A stretch of DNA of 64,000 bases from Lignipirellula cremea (lineage in GTDB: Bacteria; Planctomycetota; Planctomycetia; Pirellulales; Pirellulaceae): the NCBI RefSeq assembly GCF_007751035.1, contig NZ_CP036433.1:7979001-8043000 (forward strand). The letters are read 5' to 3'. Position numbers and translations under genes: made by a program. The notes below the pieces were generated by a model. The model searched no databases and was not told the origin of the DNA. It saw only the letters and a program-made list of their open reading frames with translations. Every line of letters starts with the position of its first letter. The stretch's first letter is position 1. Shown here one piece after another: positions 42,135 to 51,641 of this stretch.

Positions 42135-44285
42135 TCACTCTTTCTTGGGCGCCATCACACGCACGGTCAGCGGTCGACTGGGAAGCGTAACGAGCGTATT
42201 GGGCCGCTCTTTGCTGTCGGCCTCTTTAGAGAAGGGAACCTGTGCCTGGCCTTCGACATGCAGCGTGTAATCGCCGGGAGTCGTATTGGCCTGGACGCTA
42301 ATCGTCGCCTTGATTTGCCGGTCGCTGCCGGAGAACTTGCCGTTCGCCATTTTGAACTGTCCGGGAAAGGAGAGCGGCAGCACGGTGACGTCGGCGGTGA
42401 AGTCCGACCACCGACGATTCAGAACCAGGTTCGCTTCCAGGGACTCGCCAGCCGTGACTTCGATCATTTCCGGTTCAAACGCCACGGCGAACGGGGCCGA
42501 ATCGCGGACGGCCATCACCAGCTCACGCGTGGGGCGGCTGGAGTTCAGCGTGCTGCCCCAGATCTTGGCATAGCTGCGGGCGTTCCGCGTGAACGACTGC
42601 TCCTCGTGCTGCCCGACGGCGACCAGGCGAATGGGGCCGGTAAAATCGGCCGCGTCGTCGTCGGACCAGAGCACCATCGCCCCGCGGGAGTTGTTGACCA
42701 GATGTGTCGGCGCCGCATGCACGCCCGGCGGCAAGTCCTCGGCCGTAATGGTGATGGGGCCGTTGTACCCGTCGCGCTGATGGACCACCACATCCAGCCG
42801 CACCGCTCCGCCGCGCCACAGGACCACTCCATGCGGCTGCGGGTTCGCATGCGGCGTAACAGCCACAAAGAAATCGGGCTCCGGCTTTTTCAGCGTCAGC
42901 ACGTACTGGTAGCGCGGGCCGCCCCGCTGGTAACGATCCTGCACCAGCACCTTGTACTTCCGCTTCGGCTGCAGGCTGATCATCCCGACCGGATCGCGCA
43001 GATGCCCGTCGAAGTCGTTCAAGCGAATGCCAAAGTCGTCGATATCCAGCACGCGGTTCTCTTTGTCGTCGACGATCACGCAATACGGATCGCCGCGGCC
43101 GTTGATCCGCTCGCAGTACACATCGACGGCGTAGTCGCCCTTTTCTTCCACCTCAAACTCAAACCAGTCGGCGTCGCGCGGCTGGTCAAAGCGGCCGCTG
43201 ACCGCCGCCGGGATCGTCAGCGGTTGCGCTTCCCCGGCCGTATCGTTCGGCTCCGCTTCAACCGCCGTCGGCATGTCCACGACCAGCACTGGGTGCGCCC
43301 CGATTGCGGTCGGATCGTCCAGCCGGGTCTGCATGCCAGTCAGCGTACAGGTGGCCGCCGTCGGCAGGACGGTGTGGTCGGTCGGATGTTCGATAAAACG
43401 GTAGTCGCCCTGCAGGTCGGACGGAACCTGCAGCAGGTACGTGCGTGCCTCCCACGGCAGTTCGGCCGACGCACTGTCATCGACCGCAAAAGCAGCCGGA
43501 CGGGACTGCGGCCCCAGGTTGCGGCCGATGGCGGTCATTTCGACCGACTGGCCCGCCTGGACGACGCGCGGAGAAACCTGGTCAACCGACGGATGATCGG
43601 TCACGACCAGCCGGTAAGGAAAGCCGCCGCGGAACGACAGGTCGTGGACTTCGGCGTAGTAGTCGCCCGCGATCGGGGCCGCAAAGTCGATCAGCGGATC
43701 GCGCCCGTTATAGTCGCTGCTGCTGGCCAGCTGGCGGCCGTCGGCGCTGGTGAGGGTCAGCACGGCGTCCATGATGGAGTCGAGCTTGCCGGCCTGGCAG
43801 TCGATGACGACCCGCTGGCCCTGGGTCAGCGGGAAGCGGAACACGTCCTGGTTGTTGGAATCCGAGCGGCAGGCGACGGCCGTATTCACGGCGATCGGCT
43901 GGGCCGTGGCGAGGTCGTTGTTCTTCTCTATCTCTTCCGTTTCCACCAGGCCGTGCGAGACGGCGAACAGCCGCGGATTGCTCACGCCCCAGCGGCCGAC
44001 CAGTCGCACGTCGTAAACGCCCGGCGGGGTGTCGGCGGCGATGGCGATCGTAAATTCTTTCTCCTTGCCGGCAACCGGCGTCGCCGTCAGGCCGGGGTGA
44101 TCGAACAGCAAAGTGTCGACCCCTTCCAGATCAGCGCCGGCGATCTCGGCCAGCACGGTCCCTCCGGCCGCACCGCTCAAAGGCGTCAAGCGATCAAACC
44201 GCAGCGCAGGCAACTCGGCCAAGGCGACCGCAGCCAGCAGCAGGACCAGGCAACCAGCGGAGAGCAGACGTAAAAGATGAAACAT
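42135..44285 (-). CDS. PPC-domain secreted protein (second cluster)
   Basis: A 716-residue exported protein from the ATG at 44285; the longer frame to 44456 overlaps the DUF1501 gene and has no signal. The signal peptide is FHLLRLLSAGCLVLLLAAVA. An IPT-like segment (LTPLSGAAGGTVLAEIAGAD) comes first, then PPC-type domains flagged by EKNNDLATAQPIAV and EAEPNDTAGEAQPL with DADWFEFEVEEKGDY, and later beta domains. It parallels the PPC protein at 13579-16029 but is shorter. It is the last gene of the second surface cluster (order DUF1549/DUF1553, DUF1501, PPC). Confidence 0.87.
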   Translation of the reverse strand: MFHLLRLLSAGCLVLLLAAVALAELPALRFDRLTPLSGAAGGTVLAEIAGADLEGVDTLLFDHPGLTATPVAGKEKEFTIAIAADTPPGVYDVRLVGRWGVSNPRLFAVSHGLVETEEIEKNNDLATAQPIAVNTAVACRSDSNNQDVFRFPLTQGQRVVIDCQAGKLDSIMDAVLTLTSADGRQLASSSDYNGRDPLIDFAAPIAGDYYAEVHDLSFRGGFPYRLVVTDHPSVDQVSPRVVQAGQSVEMTAIGRNLGPQSRPAAFAVDDSASAELPWEARTYLLQVPSDLQGDYRFIEHPTDHTVLPTAATCTLTGMQTRLDDPTAIGAHPVLVVDMPTAVEAEPNDTAGEAQPLTIPAAVSGRFDQPRDADWFEFEVEEKGDYAVDVYCERINGRGDPYCVIVDDKENRVLDIDDFGIRLNDFDGHLRDPVGMISLQPKRKYKVLVQDRYQRGGPRYQYVLTLKKPEPDFFVAVTPHANPQPHGVVLWRGGAVRLDVVVHQRDGYNGPITITAEDLPPGVHAAPTHLVNNSRGAMVLWSDDDAADFTGPIRLVAVGQHEEQSFTRNARSYAKIWGSTLNSSRPTRELVMAVRDSAPFAVAFEPEMIEVTAGESLEANLVLNRRWSDFTADVTVLPLSFPGQFKMANGKFSGSDRQIKATISVQANTTPGDYTLHVEGQAQVPFSKEADSKERPNTLVTLPSRPLTVRVMAPKKE

Positions 44286-44358
44286 CAAACCAGCCTGACA
44301 AGAGACGGCAAGGTGAAGGACAACAGAAGGATGGGCGGCAAGGCCAGCGGACGCAGTA

Positions 44359-45687
44359 TTACAGCAGTTCGGCGATCGGCTTGCCTTCGGCCAGGATCGA
44401 CAAGGGTCGCTGGGCCTGATCGTAGAAGGCGTGTTTGTAGTCGATACCCAGGGCATGATACATGGTCGACAGCACGCAACCGGGCGTCGCGGCCGCGGTG
44501 GCGGGGAACTCGCCGTTGTCGTTGGTCGAGCCGATCACCTGACCCATTTTCAGACCGCCGCCGGCGTACACCACGCTCATGGCGCCGGGCCAGTGGTCGC
44601 GACCGGCGTTGCCGTTGATGCGCGGCGTGCGGCCGAATTCGCCCATCGCCATCACCAGCACGTCGTCCTGCAGGCCCCGGTCGTGCAGGTCGTTGACCAG
44701 GGCGGTCAAGGCGCTATCGAACTGCGGCAGCAAGCGGGTTTTCAGCTGCTTGAAGTTATCGCCATGCGTATCCCAGCCGCCGCCGGCCTGGACCGTCACA
44801 TAGGTGACGCCCGCCTCGACCAGTCGCCGGGCAAGCAGGCAGCTTTGGCCCAGGTCGTTCCGTCCGTACTGTTCGCGCAGGTCGTCTGCTTCCTGATTGA
44901 TGTCGAACGCCTTGACCGCCTTGTCGCTGGTGACCATATGCATGGCGTCCTTGTAGAAGGTATCCAGCCCTTCCATGTCGCCCGCCAGATCGATATCCCG
45001 GCGAATGGTGTCCAGCTGCGAAAGCAGGTTCCTGCGGCGGCCCAGTCGCGGCAGATCGACCTGGCCGGGCAGCTTCAGGTTCCGCACCTGGAAGCCGTCG
45101 GAGTTGGGATCGCTTTCCGGCGAGAACGGATTGTACGAGGCCCCCAGGTAGGCCGCTTTCCCCATGTTGATCGGCCGCGGCAGATTCACGTAAGCCGGCA
45201 GGGCGGCGTCGTTCGCCCCCAGCATTTTGGCGACCACGCTGCCGCAGGAAGGGAAGATGTTGGTGTTGATCTCAATCGCCGGTTCATAGCCGGTCAGCAT
45301 CCATTGCGAGCCCATGCCGTGGCCCGCGTTGGTGTGGTAGGCCGAGCGGACAATCGCCAGCTTGTCCATAATTTTCGACTGCAGCGGCAGATGCTCGCTG
45401 ATCTCAATGCCGGGTACGTTCGTGCGGATGGGACGAAACTCGCCGCGAATTTCGGCCGGAGCCTGGGGCTTGAGATCGTACATATCCAGATGGCTGGGAC
45501 CGCCCGCCTGCCAGATCAGAATGACGGACTTCTTCGACGGCGTTTTCCCCTCAGCCGCCGCGGCGGCGTTATGCCGCAACAGTCCCGGCAGGCTCATGCC
45601 GCCCACCGCCAGACCGCCCACCTTGAGGAAGCTGCGACGCGACACGCCGTCGCAAGTGCGTTCCGATCGACCAAAAATATCAAGCAT
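44359..45687 (-). CDS. DUF1501 protein with Tat signal (second cluster)
   Basis: A 442-residue protein. The twin-arginine motif SRRSFLKVGGLAVGG is at residues 16-30, followed by a hydrophobic stretch. Body motifs: SVILIWQAGGPSHLDMYDLK, VQAGGGWDTHGDNF and MGEFGRTPRINGNAGRDHW. It resembles the first-cluster DUF1501 protein throughout. It lies 73 nt upstream of the PPC gene and 86 nt downstream of the DUF1549/DUF1553 gene. A surface or periplasmic role is inferred from the Tat signal. Confidence 0.9.
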   Translation of the reverse strand: MLDIFGRSERTCDGVSRRSFLKVGGLAVGGMSLPGLLRHNAAAAAEGKTPSKKSVILIWQAGGPSHLDMYDLKPQAPAEIRGEFRPIRTNVPGIEISEHLPLQSKIMDKLAIVRSAYHTNAGHGMGSQWMLTGYEPAIEINTNIFPSCGSVVAKMLGANDAALPAYVNLPRPINMGKAAYLGASYNPFSPESDPNSDGFQVRNLKLPGQVDLPRLGRRRNLLSQLDTIRRDIDLAGDMEGLDTFYKDAMHMVTSDKAVKAFDINQEADDLREQYGRNDLGQSCLLARRLVEAGVTYVTVQAGGGWDTHGDNFKQLKTRLLPQFDSALTALVNDLHDRGLQDDVLVMAMGEFGRTPRINGNAGRDHWPGAMSVVYAGGGLKMGQVIGSTNDNGEFPATAAATPGCVLSTMYHALGIDYKHAFYDQAQRPLSILAEGKPIAELL

Positions 45688-45773
45688 GGCGGCAAAGCCT
45701 TGTCACAGGAAACAGGAGGGCAAAGGGCAGGGCAGGGGAGTACGGAAGGAGCAATTCCGCTGAGGGACGCACC

Positions 45774-48245
45774 TTAATGGTTGAACATAAACTCTTTGGA
45801 ATTCAGCACCGTCCACAGCACGTCTTCCAGGCCGCGTTGCGGGTTCTCTTCGCTGGCCAGGTAGGCGTCGATCGCCTTCGCTTCGGCGTCGGTCGGACGG
45901 CGGCTGTAGGCGGCCAGGTAGATCTCTTCCACAATCTCCTGCGGCGTCTTCTTGGCGGCCAGCAACGTGCTCAGCCGACTTTCGCGAGCGGTCAGTTTGT
46001 TCTCGATCTCGCCGGAGTTCGCCAGCAACAGCACCTGCGCCAGCGTGGCGCCGGCCGATCGCTCACACTCGCAACCGCTCACGCGGTTGGGCCGATCAAA
46101 CGTATCCAGGAAGTAGGAGCCAAACCCTTCGTGCGGCAGGTCGACCGCCCGGGCGTCGTCGCTGATGTTGCCAAACCGGGTCTTCACGCCGCACGTCTGA
46201 TCGACCGCATCGTGGAATACTTCCGCGATCATTCGCCGGGCGTAAAAGCGAGCATAGTTCTGGCGGTCCAGCGCGTTGGCCGGCGTCGGATCCGACGACA
46301 GCTGATATACGCGGCTGCTGACAATCGTGCGGATGATATGCTTCATATCGAACTTGTGTTCGACGAAATCCCGCGCCAAAGCGTCCAGCAGCTCCGGGTT
46401 CGACGGCGGGTTGGACGCCCTCAAGTCGTCGACCTGATGCACCAGACCACGACCCAGGAAATGCCCCCATAACCGGTTCACCAGGACGGTGGAAAAGTAC
46501 GGGTTGTCGGGCTGCACCATCCAGTCGACCAGGGCATGCCGGGGGTCTTCTTCGGGCGTGAACTGGGCGTACTCGCCATTAAGGAACTTCGGCTCGGGCG
46601 TTTTCACGGTGAGTGGATTCTTCTCGCTGGTCGTCGGCTTGGAGGCGTTGTAATACGGCGGCGGCTGGCCAAAGCTCTTGCGGCCCAGCCGAGTGAAGAA
46701 GCCGGACAGTCCGTAATAATCTTCCTGGCTCCACTGTTCATAAGGATGATGGTGGCAACGGGCGCACTGCAGCCGCACGCCCAGGAAGACCTGCGCCGTA
46801 TCGGCGGTCACCTGGTGCAACTGGTCGTCGCGCATTTGCCAGTACCAGTTGATGGCCGGCGCATCCGACCACTCGCCGGCCGCCGCCACCACGCCGCGGA
46901 CCAGTTCGTCGTAAGGCCGATTCCGGGCGATCAGATCTTTGATCCAGTTATGGAACGCGTACGACGTCTGTTCGGCTCCGGCCAGCTTGGAGTTGCGCAG
47001 GATCACGCTCCAGCGAAGCGCGAAGAAAGCCGGATAGTCGGGCGATTCCAGCAGACGATCGATGGCCGCCAGACGCTTGTTCGGCGATTCGTCGTCGAGG
47101 AACGCTGTGGCCTCATCCACCGTCGGCAGGCGACCGCACAGGTCGACGGTCAGGCGCCGCAGGAAAGTGGAGTCGTCGCACACCGGAGACGGCGTGAGCC
47201 CCAGCCGGCCCCACTTCTGCGCGACCAGTTCATCCAGATAATTGTTTGGCGTAAAACCAGGAATCTTCGCCAGCGGTTCGCCATGCGGCACAATCGCACG
47301 GAACACGGCGATGCTTCCCATATAACGCGCCATCACGGCCGCTTCGCCGCTGTGGCCGGTGGCCGAGACAAGGCCCTGGACATTCACGGCGGCGACCGTA
47401 TCCATGTTGCTGGAATACTCCGCCTGGCGGGTCACATCGCGGACAGAGCCGTCGCTGTACTCGGCCAGAATCGCCAGCTGCTGCGTTCCCTGGGCCTGCA
47501 TGATGCGGTCGCCGGGAGAGACCGAGAGACCAACCACCCGGGGCGCTTCCGGCAGGGCGGGCGGGGCGCCGCGTGCAATCCAGGTGCGGACCATTTGATA
47601 CGCTTCGCTGTCAGGACTGAACCGGGCTCCGCCGCCATGCGGCGTCAGGTTGGCCGCTTTGCGCAGAAGCAGGCTCTCATCGGGCGAGGCGGGAAAGATC
47701 CGTCGTCCTTTGGCCTGCCTGGCGATCGACTCATGATCGAACTCCTGGTCGAAGCCGAACAGCGACAGCTTGAAGCCGTTCTGCCCGCTGGCTTTGCCAT
47801 GGCAACCGCCCGAGTTGCAGCCGAACCGACTCAGCAGCGGCTCAATATCGCTGCCGAAATCGACCGCCCGGCCGCTCTGCATGCCGGCGACCTGCACCGC
47901 GATCGTTGCCGTTTCTCCCGCGTGCTCGACCAGGATCTGCGTAGAGCCGTCCGCCAGCGGCGTGACATAACCGGCCGCATCGACAATCGCCACGTTGGCG
48001 TCGGTGCTGCGATACGTCGCCTGGCGGGTTGCATCGCGGTCGCCCGCTTCCACCTGGATCTGGCGCCGGGAAAAAGCATCGTCCAGACGGATCTCGGTTG
48101 GCGAAACGTGCAGCTCCGCACGCGCAACGGCCGTCCCGCCCAGACCGGCGAGCAGGAACGCCAGGGTGCGCGCCAGCAGACGTAGCGCCGGACGGACATC
48201 ATGGCGCATTACAAGGCACGTTTGATTCAGCAGGAAGGCAGGCAT
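45774..48245 (-). CDS. DUF1549/DUF1553 protein with Ig-like domains and CX4CH site (second cluster)
   Basis: An 823-residue exported protein. The start may be ATG 48245 or ATG 48209 (MRHDVRPALRLLARTLAFLL). BIG2-like domains flank FGCNSGGCHGKASGQNGFKL, a CX4CH motif. DUF1549 follows (YLDELVAQKWGRLGLTPSPV) with a canonical QCARCHHHPYEQW. DUF1553 covers the C-terminal part (NPYFSTVLVNRLWGHFLGRG) and ends LNSKEFMFNH, nearly the same as its paralogue at 11014-13443. It begins the second cluster. Function is unknown. Confidence 0.9.
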   Translation of the reverse strand: MPAFLLNQTCLVMRHDVRPALRLLARTLAFLLAGLGGTAVARAELHVSPTEIRLDDAFSRRQIQVEAGDRDATRQATYRSTDANVAIVDAAGYVTPLADGSTQILVEHAGETATIAVQVAGMQSGRAVDFGSDIEPLLSRFGCNSGGCHGKASGQNGFKLSLFGFDQEFDHESIARQAKGRRIFPASPDESLLLRKAANLTPHGGGARFSPDSEAYQMVRTWIARGAPPALPEAPRVVGLSVSPGDRIMQAQGTQQLAILAEYSDGSVRDVTRQAEYSSNMDTVAAVNVQGLVSATGHSGEAAVMARYMGSIAVFRAIVPHGEPLAKIPGFTPNNYLDELVAQKWGRLGLTPSPVCDDSTFLRRLTVDLCGRLPTVDEATAFLDDESPNKRLAAIDRLLESPDYPAFFALRWSVILRNSKLAGAEQTSYAFHNWIKDLIARNRPYDELVRGVVAAAGEWSDAPAINWYWQMRDDQLHQVTADTAQVFLGVRLQCARCHHHPYEQWSQEDYYGLSGFFTRLGRKSFGQPPPYYNASKPTTSEKNPLTVKTPEPKFLNGEYAQFTPEEDPRHALVDWMVQPDNPYFSTVLVNRLWGHFLGRGLVHQVDDLRASNPPSNPELLDALARDFVEHKFDMKHIIRTIVSSRVYQLSSDPTPANALDRQNYARFYARRMIAEVFHDAVDQTCGVKTRFGNISDDARAVDLPHEGFGSYFLDTFDRPNRVSGCECERSAGATLAQVLLLANSGEIENKLTARESRLSTLLAAKKTPQEIVEEIYLAAYSRRPTDAEAKAIDAYLASEENPQRGLEDVLWTVLNSKEFMFNH
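47799..47819 (-). other. CX4CH possible heme or metal site in the second DUF1549/DUF1553 protein
   Basis: Seven codons encode CNSGGCH, with the same spacing and context as 13027-13047. Both proteins also carry a separate canonical CXXCH. Confidence 0.6.
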
Positions 48246-48343
48246 GGCAGGCTCAAGGAGAAGAAGGTGGGCATGTATTATAGAATTCGCCCCCGCCGAT
48301 GTCGAGATCGCGCAGCGATCGCCGTTAATTTCTCTTTTCGTGG

Positions 48344-48366
48344 AACAGGTTTTTAACCTGTTTTTT
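48344..48366. promoter_or_regulatory. Dyad AACAGGTT-AACCTGTT with T-run
   Basis: AACAGGTTTTTAACCTGTT followed by TTTT looks like a small intrinsic terminator on the + strand, yet no + strand gene lies upstream. With the second dyad at 48405 it may instead be an operator or a dispersed palindrome. Confidence 0.4.
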
Positions 48367-48404
48367 AATTATCGCATCAAGGACGGAATTCCTGGGAACG
48401 ATGG

Positions 48405-48419
48405 CAGGTTGCAAACCTG
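48405..48419. promoter_or_regulatory. Second CAGGTT-GCA-AACCTG dyad
   Basis: Identical 6-nt arms and the same 3-nt spacing as the dyad at 48346, centred 59 bp away. It lies 165 nt upstream of the DUF1080 start. Confidence 0.4.
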
Positions 48420-48583
48420 GCCTGCCGTCGTTGCACGATGCGAGGCATGATGATCCCTCGCAGGATTGGGCGTTTTCTTTGTCGAATGCGGGCCAGACAG
48501 CAGCTACAATGCGGGCCGTCGCTCCTCCGGGACGGCTCTCTGTCCTGCTCCCTCTGTTTGTTTCCCGCCTGAGAGTTGGTTCT

Positions 48584-49897
48584 ATGCTTCGTACGCTTGC
48601 CTGCTGGCTACTGCTTTTCCTTCCTGGCGCCGCGATCGCGGAGGATGGTTTTGTCTCCCTGTTTAATGGCCGCGATCTGACCGGCTGGCAGAACGTCAAC
48701 TGCGCCCCGGGCACCTGGAGCGTGCGTGACGAGATGATCGTTTGCACCGGCAAGCCGACCGGCGTGCTGCGCACCGACAAACAGTACGAGAACTTCGTCC
48801 TGGAAATGGAATGGAAGCACTTGCACAAAGGCGGAAACGCCGGGCTGTTTGTCTGGAGCGACCCGCTGACCTCGGTCGGCGTGCCGTTTACCCGTTCCAT
48901 CGAAGTGCAGATCCTCGACGGCCCCAATGGCGACTGGTATACGACCCACGGCGACGTGTTCGCCATCCACGGCGCCGTGATGACGCCTGACCGGCCGCAC
49001 CCCAAAGGCATCATGCGCTGCCTGCCCAGCGAAGAACGGAGCAAGCCGGCCGGCGAATGGAACCACTACCGGGTCGAATGCAACAACGGCGTGGTGCAAC
49101 TGGCCGTCAACGGCAAGGTCGTGTCGGGCGGCTCCGCCTGCAGCCCGCGGAAGGGTTATATCTGTCTGGAATCAGAAGGTTCCGAGGTGCATTTCCGCAA
49201 TATCAAAATCAAAGAGCTGCCCTCCACCGGCGCCAAATTTGAAGAAACGGCCCCGCTGGCCGAAGGCTTTCGCCCGATGTACACCGGCGTCGACTTTACC
49301 GGCTGGCTGTTGCCGGAAGGCAGCAAAGGCCACTGGACCAGCAAGGACTGGGTCATCGACTACGACGGCCAGAGCGAAGCCGAAGGAGAAGAGAAGCACC
49401 TGTGGACGGAAAAAGAGTATCGCGACTTTGAAATGATCGGCGACTGGCGCTGGTCCGGCAAGCCCGTCAAAACGCCCCGCGCCGTGATCCTGCCCAACGG
49501 CGACTACGTGCTGGACGCCGACGGCAAACAGAAGACGGTCGAAGTCATGGATGCCGGCGACAGCGGCGTCTACCTGCGCGGCAACAACCGCAGCCAGGTC
49601 AACCTGTGGTGCTGGCCGATCGGATCGGGCGAGGTCTACGGCTATCGCAACAACCCGGCCATGCCGGCCGAAGTCCGCGCCGCCCTGACGCCGAAAATGG
49701 TCGCCGACAAACCGCTCGGCCAGTGGAATCGCTTCCGCATTCTGCTACGCGGCGATCGACTCACCGTCGACATCAACGGCCAGCGCGTGATCGAAAACGC
49801 CCAGCTCCCCGGCGTCCCCGAATCCGGCCGCATCGCCCTGCAGCACCACGGCGACAAGGTCCAGTTCGCCAACCTCTATATTAAAGAGCTGGAGTAA
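48584..49897 (+). CDS. Secreted two-domain DUF1080 (3-keto-disaccharide hydrolase-like) protein
   Basis: A 437-residue exported protein from the ATG at 48584 (MLRTLACWLLLFLPGAAIAE); the longer frame to 48401 is rejected because it would bury the signal peptide. Two DUF1080 concanavalin-like domains are in tandem: domain 1 begins DGFVSLFNGRDLTGWQN, domain 2 begins GFRPMYTGVDFTGW. Both show the family's GNAGLFVWSDP or SGVYLRGNN strands and end with VHFRNIKIKEL and VQFANLYIKEL. Characterised members hydrolyse 3-keto-glycosides. Most members have one domain, so the tandem is notable. It is divergent from the second surface cluster, a typical association. Confidence 0.9.
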   Translation: MLRTLACWLLLFLPGAAIAEDGFVSLFNGRDLTGWQNVNCAPGTWSVRDEMIVCTGKPTGVLRTDKQYENFVLEMEWKHLHKGGNAGLFVWSDPLTSVGVPFTRSIEVQILDGPNGDWYTTHGDVFAIHGAVMTPDRPHPKGIMRCLPSEERSKPAGEWNHYRVECNNGVVQLAVNGKVVSGGSACSPRKGYICLESEGSEVHFRNIKIKELPSTGAKFEETAPLAEGFRPMYTGVDFTGWLLPEGSKGHWTSKDWVIDYDGQSEAEGEEKHLWTEKEYRDFEMIGDWRWSGKPVKTPRAVILPNGDYVLDADGKQKTVEVMDAGDSGVYLRGNNRSQVNLWCWPIGSGEVYGYRNNPAMPAEVRAALTPKMVADKPLGQWNRFRILLRGDRLTVDINGQRVIENAQLPGVPESGRIALQHHGDKVQFANLYIKELE

Positions 49898-49930
49898 GAC
49901 GACAGCGCCGCCTGAACAGGACGTCCCTCC

Positions 49931-50127
49931 CCCCCCGTTCTTAATCTTAATCTTACTCTTACTCTTAATCTTAATCCCCAGCGGGACGGCCCGATCCAGG
50001 CAGCCCGGTTCGCGCAACTGACGGACCGCAAGTGAGCGCAGGCCGTTCGGTTCGTCGCTCGAGAAAGGATTAAGATTAAGAGTAAGATTAAGATTAAGAA
50101 GAGGAAGAGGAAGAGGAGGAACGGGGG
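49931..50127. repeat. Element with GATTAA/GAGTAA-type inverted arms, copy 2
   Basis: The left arm runs CCCCCCGTTCTTAATCTTAA and on to 49976. The right arm from about 50067 (GGATTAAGATTAAGAGTAAG) ends in GAGGAACGGGGG, so even the outer GTTC/GAAC tips pair. The interior includes GTCGCTCGAG, shared with copy 1 at 23973-24150. It sits between convergent genes. Confidence 0.72.
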
Positions 50128-50134
50128 CGACGCC

Positions 50135-51310
50135 CTACCCGTTGTAAAACGCGTTGGCGGCGGCGACGCCGGAACCGGCTTTGAACACGTAGTTCTGCTC
50201 CGCCAGGATCTGCTCCAGGGCGGCCAGGAAGAGCAGCACATTCGCCGTTCGGGAAGAGTAGCCCATCAGGCCAATCCGCCAGACCTTCCCCTGGAAAGCG
50301 CCGAGTCCGCCGCCGATCTCAATGCCGAAGCGGGACAGCAAAGCTTTGCGCACCGTCGCATCGTCGACCCCCTGGGGAATGTGGACGGCGTTGAGCATCG
50401 GCAACTGGCGTCCTTCCTGGGCCGCGTAACCGATGCCCAGCGCGGCCAGGCCCGCTTTCAGGGCGAGGTGGTTCCGCATGTGCCGGGCGTAACAGGCGTC
50501 GAGGCCTTCTTCCAGCACAATCCGCAGCGCCTCGTACAAGGCGTACGACATGTTGATCGGGGCCGTGTGGTGGTACGCGCGTTTGTCGCCCCAGTAGTTG
50601 GCCAGCATCGAAACATCGAGATACCAGCTTTGCACCTTGGTCTTTCGGTTCTGGATCACCTCCATCGCCCTCGGTCCAAACGAAACGGGCGCCAGACCGG
50701 GCGGGCAGCCCAGGCATTTCTGCGTGCCTGAATAGATCGCATCGATCCCCCAGGCGTCGACTTCAACCGGCACGCCGCCCAGGGAGGTCACCGCATCGAC
50801 CACCAGCAAGGCTCCGGCCGCATGCACGGCGGCGGCGATCTCTTCGATCGGCTGCCAGGCTCCGGTCGAGGTCTCCGCCATCACAATGCCAACAAGCTTC
50901 GGTTTGGCGGCCAGCACTTCCTGCAGGTCTTCCACCGTGAAGACTTCGCCCCAGGGCTTTTCGACCTTCAGCACATTCGCTCCCGCCCGGCCGGCCACAT
51001 CGGCCATGCGTCCGCCGAACACGCCGTTGACGCAGATCGCGGCCACGTCGCCCGGTTCAATCAGGTTGACGATCGTCGCTTCCATACCGGCGGAACCGGT
51101 GCCGCTGACGGCGAACGTCATGCGGTTCTCGGTGCCGAACAGCCGCCGCAGCATCGCCTGCAGACCGTCCATCAACTGAAGATAATAAGGATCCAGATGC
51201 CCGACCGTCGGCGCGCCCAGCGCCTGCAGCACGCGCGGGTGGGTATCGCTGGGGCCGGGCCCCATAAGAATGCGAACCGGCGGATTCAAAACGGGAGCAA
51301 TATCAGACAC
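50135..51310 (-). CDS. Class V aminotransferase (alanine/serine-glyoxylate type)
   Basis: A 391-residue PLP enzyme. [19 protein letters not shown] at 13-31 is characteristic of the alanine-glyoxylate/serine-glyoxylate group. [19 protein letters not shown] (170-188) gives the cofactor Asp, and [14 protein letters not shown] (193-206) holds the PLP lysine K198. [16 protein letters not shown] and [12 protein letters not shown] are also conserved. It could use alanine, serine or a purine-derived ureidoglycine as donor; sequence does not settle this. GTG start with GGGAA upstream. Its stop is only 7 nt from the repeat element. Confidence 0.9.
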   Translation of the reverse strand: MSDIAPVLNPPVRILMGPGPSDTHPRVLQALGAPTVGHLDPYYLQLMDGLQAMLRRLFGTENRMTFAVSGTGSAGMEATIVNLIEPGDVAAICVNGVFGGRMADVAGRAGANVLKVEKPWGEVFTVEDLQEVLAAKPKLVGIVMAETSTGAWQPIEEIAAAVHAAGALLVVDAVTSLGGVPVEVDAWGIDAIYSGTQKCLGCPPGLAPVSFGPRAMEVIQNRKTKVQSWYLDVSMLANYWGDKRAYHHTAPINMSYALYEALRIVLEEGLDACYARHMRNHLALKAGLAALGIGYAAQEGRQLPMLNAVHIPQGVDDATVRKALLSRFGIEIGGGLGAFQGKVWRIGLMGYSSRTANVLLFLAALEQILAEQNYVFKAGSGVAAANAFYNG

Positions 51311-51641
51311 GGCGAGTTCCCCAGCGGCAGGCCGCCACCCAGGCGGACGGCAAACAGATGAAAATAAGACAACAGATCCCCAGGCGACCCCGTCGGCAGT
51401 CGTCGCCCGGCGGGTTCCTGCCTGTGAAGATAGCCAACTCGGTCGCGAAAGGAAATCGCCCGGCGTGCTGCGGCCGCTTCGCCGAGCGCGCAGGAACCGT
51501 GTCGCCGGTCGTTCCCTGACGGGCGGCTGCTTCGGTTCTCGCCAGCCCGATATCCGCTTACAATGTCAGCAGAAGATCGCCTTCCCCACGCCACATTCAA
51601 CGGGCGGTCGCCGTTTCTTCCCTTTCGACGGATCTGTCCTT
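51311..51641. other. Intergenic region between divergent genes
   Basis: 331 nt. An open frame continues from 51270 into the M50 gene, but its translation here is Arg/Pro-rich without a domain, so it is treated as non-coding leader. No repeat or terminator was noticed. Confidence 0.5.

Larger units (their letters stand above)
48246..48583. other. Divergent intergenic region with two dyads
   Basis: 338 nt between the divergently transcribed DUF1549/DUF1553 gene and the DUF1080 gene. It contains CAGGTT-N3-AACCTG dyads at 48346-48360 and 48405-48419. Promoters of both genes must lie here; no clear -35/-10 pair was assigned. Confidence 0.55.

Noticed and set aside
41766-44273. 835-residue + strand frame over the second PPC gene
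   Set aside because: Arg/His/Gln-rich translation with no domain; antisense to a clear PPC protein.
51270-51641. N-terminal extension of the M50 protease
   Set aside because: The translation is Arg/Pro-rich without conserved features and would precede the conserved N-terminal segment by more than 120 residues.
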